Assembly: GCF_042887685.1 (NCBI RefSeq)
Contig: NZ_JBHVOS010000002.1
Location: 1 to 64,000 of the forward strand
Direction: 5' to 3'
Length of the DNA: 64,000 bases
From: Oerskovia sp042887685
GTDB taxonomy: Bacteria; Actinomycetota; Actinomycetes; Actinomycetales; Cellulomonadaceae
A program made the translations under genes and the position numbers. Below are positions 58,661-64,000 of this stretch, in pieces. The notes under the pieces are model-generated. The model was given only the letters and a program-made list of their open reading frames with translations, was not told where the DNA came from and did no database searches. Numbering within the stretch: the first letter of the stretch is position 1; every line of letters begins with the position of its first letter.

Positions 58661-60141
58661 CGGGCACCTCCCTGCGAGCCGTCACCCGGGTGCCGGTCCG
58701 CGCTCGACCCGCCGGGAGGTCGGGCACGGTGGCCGTCCTGGTCGCCCTGCTCCTGCGAGTCCTGCGCGGCCAGCACGCGGACCCGGAGCCGTTCGACGCG
58801 GCGCCCTTCCATGGCCTCGACGCGCAGCACGACGTCGCCGACCCGGACCTCGTCCCCGACCTCCGGCACCCGGCCCAGGTCGGCCATGACGAGTCCTCCG
58901 AGGGTCTCGTAGGCACCGTCCTCGGGCACCACCAGGCCCGTCGACTCCACGAGCTCGTCCGGGCGGACGACCCCCGGCACGATCCACGAGCCGTCGGCCC
59001 CACGGGCCGTGCCGGCCCGGCGCGGGTCGTGCTCGTCGGCGACGTCGCCCACGAGCTCCTCGACCACGTCCTCCAGGGTCACGACCCCCGAGGTGCCGCC
59101 GTACTCGTCCACGACCACGGCCATCTGCAGACCGAAGCCGCGCAGCTCGACGAGCAGCGGACCCAGCGCGACCGTCTCGGGGACGCGGGGGGCCTCGACC
59201 ATGAGGGCGGCCGCCGGCACCTCGCCGCGGCGCTCGTGGGGCACCCCCACGGCCCGGCGCAGGTGCACCAGACCGAGCACGTCGTCGCGGTCCTCGCCGA
59301 TCACGGGGAAGCGCGAGTGTCCCGACGTCCGGGCGAGCGCCACGACGTCCTCGGCCGTGTCGTCACGGCGCAGCACCACCATGCGCATGCGGTCCGTCAT
59401 GACGTCGACCGCGCTGAGCTCGTCGAGCTCGATCGAGTTGGTCAGGAGCGTCGCCACCGAGGTGTCCAGGGTGCCCTCCTGGGCGGACCGCTTGACGAGG
59501 GCCGCGAGCTCGGACGCCGAGCGCGCGCCCGACAGCTCCTCGCGCGGCTCGACGCCCATGCGTCGCAGGATCGCGTTCGCGGACCCGTTGAGCACCGAGA
59601 TGACCGGTCGGAAGATCTTGGTGAACTGCCGCTGGACCGGGACGACCTGACGTGCGGTGGCGTACGGGGTCGAGAGCGCGAAGTTCTTGGGGATGAGCTC
59701 ACCGAAGAGCATCGAGAACAGGTTCACGACGACGAGCGCCAGGACCACCGCGACGACCGTGGCCGCGCTCGCCCCGAGGGCCGTGCTCCCGAGAGCGTCG
59801 CCGATGAGGCTCTGGAGGGCCGGCTGGGCCGTGTACCCGAGCAGGATCGTCGTGATCGTGATGCCGACCTGCGCCGACGAGAGCTCGGTCGACAGGTGCT
59901 TGAGGCCCGCCCGGACGCTGCGGTCGCGGCGGCTGCTGCGGGCCTCGGGTGCGTCGGCCTCGCGCGCCCCGTCCCGAGCACCGCCGGCGCCTCCCCCCTC
60001 GGCGCTGCGGGCCTCGTCGCCGTCCGGCTTGGCCAGGACCGCGGGATCGAGGGTGACGAGCGAGAACTCGCTCGCCACGAAGACTGCTGTACCTGCGGTC
60101 AGGAGCACCCCCAGCGCGACCATCAACCAGTCGCCTACCAC
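58657..60141 (-). CDS. CNNM/CorC-type transporter with CBS and CorC domains
   Basis: A 494-residue protein with the DUF21 domain (LSSAQVGITITTILLGYTAQPAL, LFGELIPKNFALSTPY), two CBS motifs (DVMTDRMRMVVLRRDD, SRFPVIGEDRDDVLGLVHL), the EYGGTSGVVTLEDVVEELVG signature and a C-terminal CorC domain. A charged loop of about 40 residues rich in Arg, Ala and Asp is inserted after the first membrane helix. I use GTG at 60141, with GGAG six bases upstream. GTG at 60153 and ATG at 60123 are alternatives. It is the first gene of the pair and diverges from the response-regulator gene. Confidence 0.9.
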   Translation of the reverse strand: MVGDWLMVALGVLLTAGTAVFVASEFSLVTLDPAVLAKPDGDEARSAEGGGAGGARDGAREADAPEARSSRRDRSVRAGLKHLSTELSSAQVGITITTILLGYTAQPALQSLIGDALGSTALGASAATVVAVVLALVVVNLFSMLFGELIPKNFALSTPYATARQVVPVQRQFTKIFRPVISVLNGSANAILRRMGVEPREELSGARSASELAALVKRSAQEGTLDTSVATLLTNSIELDELSAVDVMTDRMRMVVLRRDDTAEDVVALARTSGHSRFPVIGEDRDDVLGLVHLRRAVGVPHERRGEVPAAALMVEAPRVPETVALGPLLVELRGFGLQMAVVVDEYGGTSGVVTLEDVVEELVGDVADEHDPRRAGTARGADGSWIVPGVVRPDELVESTGLVVPEDGAYETLGGLVMADLGRVPEVGDEVRVGDVVLRVEAMEGRRVERLRVRVLAAQDSQEQGDQDGHRARPPGGSSADRHPGDGSQGGAR

Positions 60142-60375
60142 GGGGTGCTCCACGGATATCGGGGTGTGCTCTTCATCGTGAGGACGATGCTATCGGCCGG
60201 GGGCCCGCCGTCCATCCGGAGCGCAGGCGCCACGTGCGCCTCCCTCACGGCCGTCCGCCCGTGGGCGCGGCACCACCGGAACCGCACGGAACTCCCACGG
60301 GAACACCACGGACATCGGTGGACCTTTCGCCCTGTCCTGCGGCCAACGAAGCCCCGGTTGTGCCACGCTGTTCCC

Positions 60376-61133
<758 letters not shown>

Positions 61134-61137
<4 letters not shown>

Positions 61138-62288
61138 CCTCCGGCACCCGGACCATCCGCCCCCACCTCCCGGACGTCCGGCCCCTCGACTCGTTCCGGT
61201 CGCTCAAGATCAAGCTCGGCGTGCTGGTCTTCGCGACCGTCACGCTCGCGGTCCTCATCACCTGGCTCGGGCAGCAGAACAAGCTCGGCCCCACCCGCAC
61301 GTTCCCGCTGGCGATCGTCCTCTCGCTCCTGCTCACGCAGATCCTCGCGCGCGGCATGACCTCGCCCCTGCGCGAGATGACGGCGGCCGCGCAGTCCATG
61401 GCCGACGGCGACTACACCCGGCGCGTGCGCGCGACGAGCCGGGACGAGGTGGGCCAGCTCGCGGTCGCCTTCAACATCATGGCCGAGGACCTGGCGTCGT
61501 CGGACCAGATGCGCCGGGAGCTCATCGCGAACGTGTCGCACGAGCTGCGCACCCCGATAGCGGCGCTCCAGGCCCAGCTCGAGAACGTCGTCGACGGCGT
61601 GAGCGAGGCGAACCCGGCGACCATGGAGATGGCGCTCGCCCAGACCGAGCGCCTGACCCGCCTCGTGACGTACCTCCTGGACCTGTCCCGGATCGAGGCG
61701 GGCGCCGCGGCGCTCAACTTCCAGGACATCCCGCTCGGCGACTTCCTGGAGGAGAACGCCGACGCCGTCTCGATGGTCGAGGCCGGTAAGCAGCTCCAGT
61801 ACGTGGTCGACGTGACCCCCGAGGACCTCACGCTGCCTGCGGACCCCGAGCGGCTGCGCCAGATCATCATCAACCTGCTCCAGAACGCGATCCGGCACTC
61901 GCCCCAGAACGGCGAGATCCGGCTCGAGGCCTACCCCGTCGACGACGACGTCGTGATCGAGGTCATCGACCAGGGGCCCGGCATCGCAAAGAAGGACCGT
62001 GAACGGATCTTCGAGCGCTTCGCCCGGGGCAACGCCCCGTCGCAGGGCCACTCCTCGACCGGTGGGACGGGGATCGGGCTCGCGATCGTGCGCTGGGCGG
62101 TCGACCTGCACGGCGGGCGGATCGAGGTCGCGGACTCCCTCCAGGGCGCCACGATGCGCCTGACCTTCCCGGCTCGTCCTCAGCCGCACACGACCGGCCT
62201 CCCCGACGACCTGCCGGAGATCCTGGGGCACCCCGGCACCCCTCACCCGGACGACCAGGAGCGACGCCGCCGCGACACCACCGAGTGA
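61134..62288 (+). CDS. Sensor histidine kinase with minimal extracytoplasmic loop
   Basis: A 384-residue kinase. Two membrane helices (residues about 27-46 and 56-73) are separated by only about ten residues (GQQNKLGPTR), so there is almost no external sensor. A HAMP domain follows (SPLREMTAAAQSMADGDYTRRV), then the phosphorylated His 136 in NVSHELRTPIAAL, and the ATPase motifs NLLQNAIRHSP, VIDQGPGIAKKDRERIFERF and GGTGIGLAIVRW. The stimulus is probably sensed within the membrane or via a partner. The tail is Pro/Asp/Arg-rich. GTG at 61134. Confidence 0.95.
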
Positions 62289-62334
62289 GACCTTCGTCAC
62301 ACTCTGCGCCCGGCATACCCGGCGATGGTCTAAA

Positions 62335-62364
62335 CGACCTGACCTTTGGTCAGCGAACAGGTCG
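62335..62364 (+). terminator. Overlapping inverted repeats after the kinase gene
   Basis: CGACCTG (62335-62341) pairs with CAGGTCG (62358-62364), and within it TGACC-TTT-GGTCA (62340-62352) is a second perfect hairpin that cannot form at the same time. It may be a terminator or an operator for kgd. Confidence 0.5.
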
Positions 62365-62471
62365 CTGTTGCCCCCCTGTTTGCCTCTGGCAGACGTCCCG
62401 TGAAGAACCAGCCGACACCCTGCACATTTCCGCCGGACGAAGCCCTGTCGGGCAGACGGGAGGGCCTAGGC

Positions 62472-62498
62472 TTGACGGGTCCGGTTCCGGACTAGGTA
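62472..62498 (+). promoter_or_regulatory. Possible kgd promoter
   Basis: TTGACG (62472-62477) is followed after 15 bp by TAGGTA (62493-62498). The spacer contains TCCGG-TT-CCGGA, an inverted repeat that could be an operator. It lies about 45-70 bp upstream of the kgd start. Confidence 0.4.
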
Positions 62499-62543
62499 CC
62501 CGATATCCAGTGACGATCAGTGGTGAAAGTGGGCGATCCTCGC

Positions 62544-64000
62544 GTGTCCCCGAAGGCTGAGTCAGAGTCGATCAGCGCAGCAAGTTCTGTGTTCGGCGCC
62601 AACGAATGGCTCGTCGACGAGCTCTACGAGCAATACCTCAAGGACAAGAACGCGGTCGACCCCGCGTGGTGGGAGTTCTTCGCGGACTACCGTCCCGGGG
62701 ACAAGGCGAGCGAGGTGAACGGAAGCAGCACCACCGCCGCCCCCGCCGCCGGGACCTCGACGCCCCCGGTCGCGACCCCGGCCCCCGCGGTCCAGATCCC
62801 GGCGAACGCACCGGCAGCGCCGCCGGCCCGCGCCGCGAGCGCCGTGCCCGCGACCGACGGCTCGGCCGCCGGCGAGTCCGCGCAGCGCCCCAAGTCCCCC
62901 GTGGTCCCCGCGGACCCGACCGTCAACGCCGCGATCGCGGCCGTGAAGGCCAACCGCCCGGTCGCGACCGCGCAGCCCGCCACGGCACCGTACGCGGCCG
63001 TGGCCGCCGCGAAGTCGAAGTCCGACGCACCCGACACCGCGGACGACGTGCAGAAGCTGCGCGGGCCCGCCGCACGCGTCGTCGTGAACATGGAGGCGAG
63101 CCTCGAGGTCCCCACCGCGACCTCCGTGCGCGCCGTGCCGGCCAAGCTCATGGTCGACAACCGCATCGTGATCAACAACCACCTCGCCCGCGGGCGCGGC
63201 GGCAAGATCTCGTTCACGCACCTCATCGGCTACGCGCTCGTCGAGGCCCTCGGCGAGATGCCCGCCATGAACGCGAGCTACACCCAGCTCGACGGCAAGC
63301 CCGCCGTGAACAACCCGGCCCACGTCAACTTCGGTCTCGCGATCGACCTCGCCAAGCCGGACGGCACCCGCCAGCTCCTCGTGCCGAGCGTCAAGAAGGC
63401 CGAGCAGATGGACTTCGCCCAGTTCTGGGCGGCCTACGAGGACCTGGTCCGCCGGGCCCGCGGCAACAAGCTCACGGTCGACGACTTCGCCGGCACGACC
63501 ATCTCGCTCACCAACCCCGGCGGCATCGGCACCGTGCACTCGGTCCCGCGCCTCATGCAGGGCCAGGGCACGATCATCGGCGTCGGCGCCATGGACTACC
63601 CCGCGGAGTTCGCGGGCGCCTCGGTCGAGCAGCTCGCCCGTCTGGGCGTCTCGAAGGTCCTGACCATCACGTCGACCTACGACCACCGCATCATCCAGGG
63701 CGCCCAGTCCGGAGAGTTCCTGCGCATCCTCGGGACCAAGCTGATCGGTGAGGACGGGTTCTACGACCGCGTCTTCGCCGCGCTGCGCATCCCCTACGAG
63801 CCGGTCCGCTGGACCCGCGACAACACGACGGACGCCGAGATCGAGGCGGCCAAGCCCGCCAAGATCGCCGAGCTCATCCACTCGTTCCGCTCGCGCGGCC
63901 ACCTCATGGCAGACACGGACCCGCTCGCCTACCGCCAGCGCAAGCACCCCGACCTGGACGTCCAGACCCACGACCTCACGCTGTGGGACCTGGACCGCAC
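62544..64000 (+). CDS. kgd: Multifunctional 2-oxoglutarate decarboxylase/dehydrogenase, 5' part
   Basis: The open frame runs off the right edge after about 485 codons. From the GTG at 62544 it begins MSPKAESESISAASSVFGANEWLVDELYEQYLKD, here given as start and family motif only. The N-terminal E1 helix is followed by an Ala/Pro linker (residues about 60-165) and the E2-like succinyltransferase domain (LRGPAARVVVNMEASLEVP, TSTYDHRIIQG). The E1 part starts near RSRGHLMADTDPLAYR. This is the fused Kgd of actinobacteria, which lacks a lipoyl domain of its own. It works in the TCA cycle and in mycobacteria is inhibited by the FHA protein GarA. In-frame GTGs at 62523 and 62529 are alternative starts. 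Confidence 0.95.
   Translation, partial: MSPKAESESISAASSVFGANEWLVDELYEQYLKDKNAVDPAWWEFFADYRPGDKASEVNGSSTTAAPAAGTSTPPVATPAPAVQIPANAPAAPPARAASAVPATDGSAAGESAQRPKSPVVPADPTVNAAIAAVKANRPVATAQPATAPYAAVAAAKSKSDAPDTADDVQKLRGPAARVVVNMEASLEVPTATSVRAVPAKLMVDNRIVINNHLARGRGGKISFTHLIGYALVEALGEMPAMNASYTQLDGKPAVNNPAHVNFGLAIDLAKPDGTRQLLVPSVKKAEQMDFAQFWAAYEDLVRRARGNKLTVDDFAGTTISLTNPGGIGTVHSVPRLMQGQGTIIGVGAMDYPAEFAGASVEQLARLGVSKVLTITSTYDHRIIQGAQSGEFLRILGTKLIGEDGFYDRVFAALRIPYEPVRWTRDNTTDAEIEAAKPAKIAELIHSFRSRGHLMADTDPLAYRQRKHPDLDVQTHDLTLWDLDR

Overview
The window is very GC-rich chromosomal DNA from a Gram-positive actinobacterium, most likely Micrococcales near Cellulomonas, Oerskovia, Cellulosimicrobium or Sanguibacter. 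I do not assign a species. The evidence is protein-level resemblance: a mycobacterial-type NucS next to DUF2550 and the atp operon, a Kgd-type 2-oxoglutarate decarboxylase, a Rho with a long N-terminal insert, class Ib nrdHIEF, and lipoproteins with short DNA spacers. Gene density is high. Neighbouring genes are often coupled by ATGA, GTGA or TGATG overlaps. I see no phage, insertion sequence, plasmid gene, rRNA or CRISPR array, so this looks like core chromosome plus one sugar-utilisation island.

Layout. 0-9.7 kb: an envelope and proteostasis mix with a YbbN-like co-chaperone, a lipoprotein/membrane-protein pair, a long DivIVA/Scy-like coiled-coil protein, two alpha/beta hydrolases, a zinc-ribbon-like small protein, an FKBP lipoprotein and a phosphoribosyltransferase. 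9.7-14 kb: the nrdH-nrdI-nrdE-nrdF operon, with two NrdR-box-like palindromes 32 bp apart upstream and two CCACA-N3-TGTGG palindromes 24 bp apart further upstream. 14.4-22.9 kb: an oligosaccharide island (LacI regulator, solute-binding lipoprotein, two permeases, GH31 alpha-xylosidase, GH1 beta-glucosidase) with no ATPase gene, so it probably uses a shared MsiK-type ATPase. 23-26.7 kb: nagA, then a tetR-yndJ-DUF1990 operon with a perfect TetR operator.

26.8-50.3 kb is one long minus-strand housekeeping run. In transcription order it reads argS-lysA-hom-thrC-thrB, rho, rpmE, prfA-prmC-sua5/tsaC-wecA-atpI, atpBEFHAGDC, DUF2550 and nucS. It joins aspartate-family amino acid synthesis, translation termination, transcription termination, wall-precursor lipid linkage, energy production and mismatch repair. 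atpB has no usable ATG, GTG or TTG start that would keep its N-terminus and probably begins at CTG.

50.3-64 kb: an MFS exporter, tRNA-Arg(CCG), an N5-(carboxyethyl)ornithine synthase/alanine dehydrogenase-like gene with a CYTH protein, a small HTH regulator divergent from a Na+/H+ antiporter across two TGTCAA-N7-TTGACA sites, a secreted M15 peptidase, two coupled CNNM/CorC transporters, an OmpR-type two-component system and the 5' part of kgd, which runs off the window.

I found no obvious new multi-gene defence or mobile system. The most interesting signals are regulatory: the paired palindromes upstream of nrdHIEF, the long palindrome at 7.5 kb, the operator inside the solute-binding protein gene, the paired sites at 54.6 kb, the atpB start, and several long perfect stem-loops between operon genes.
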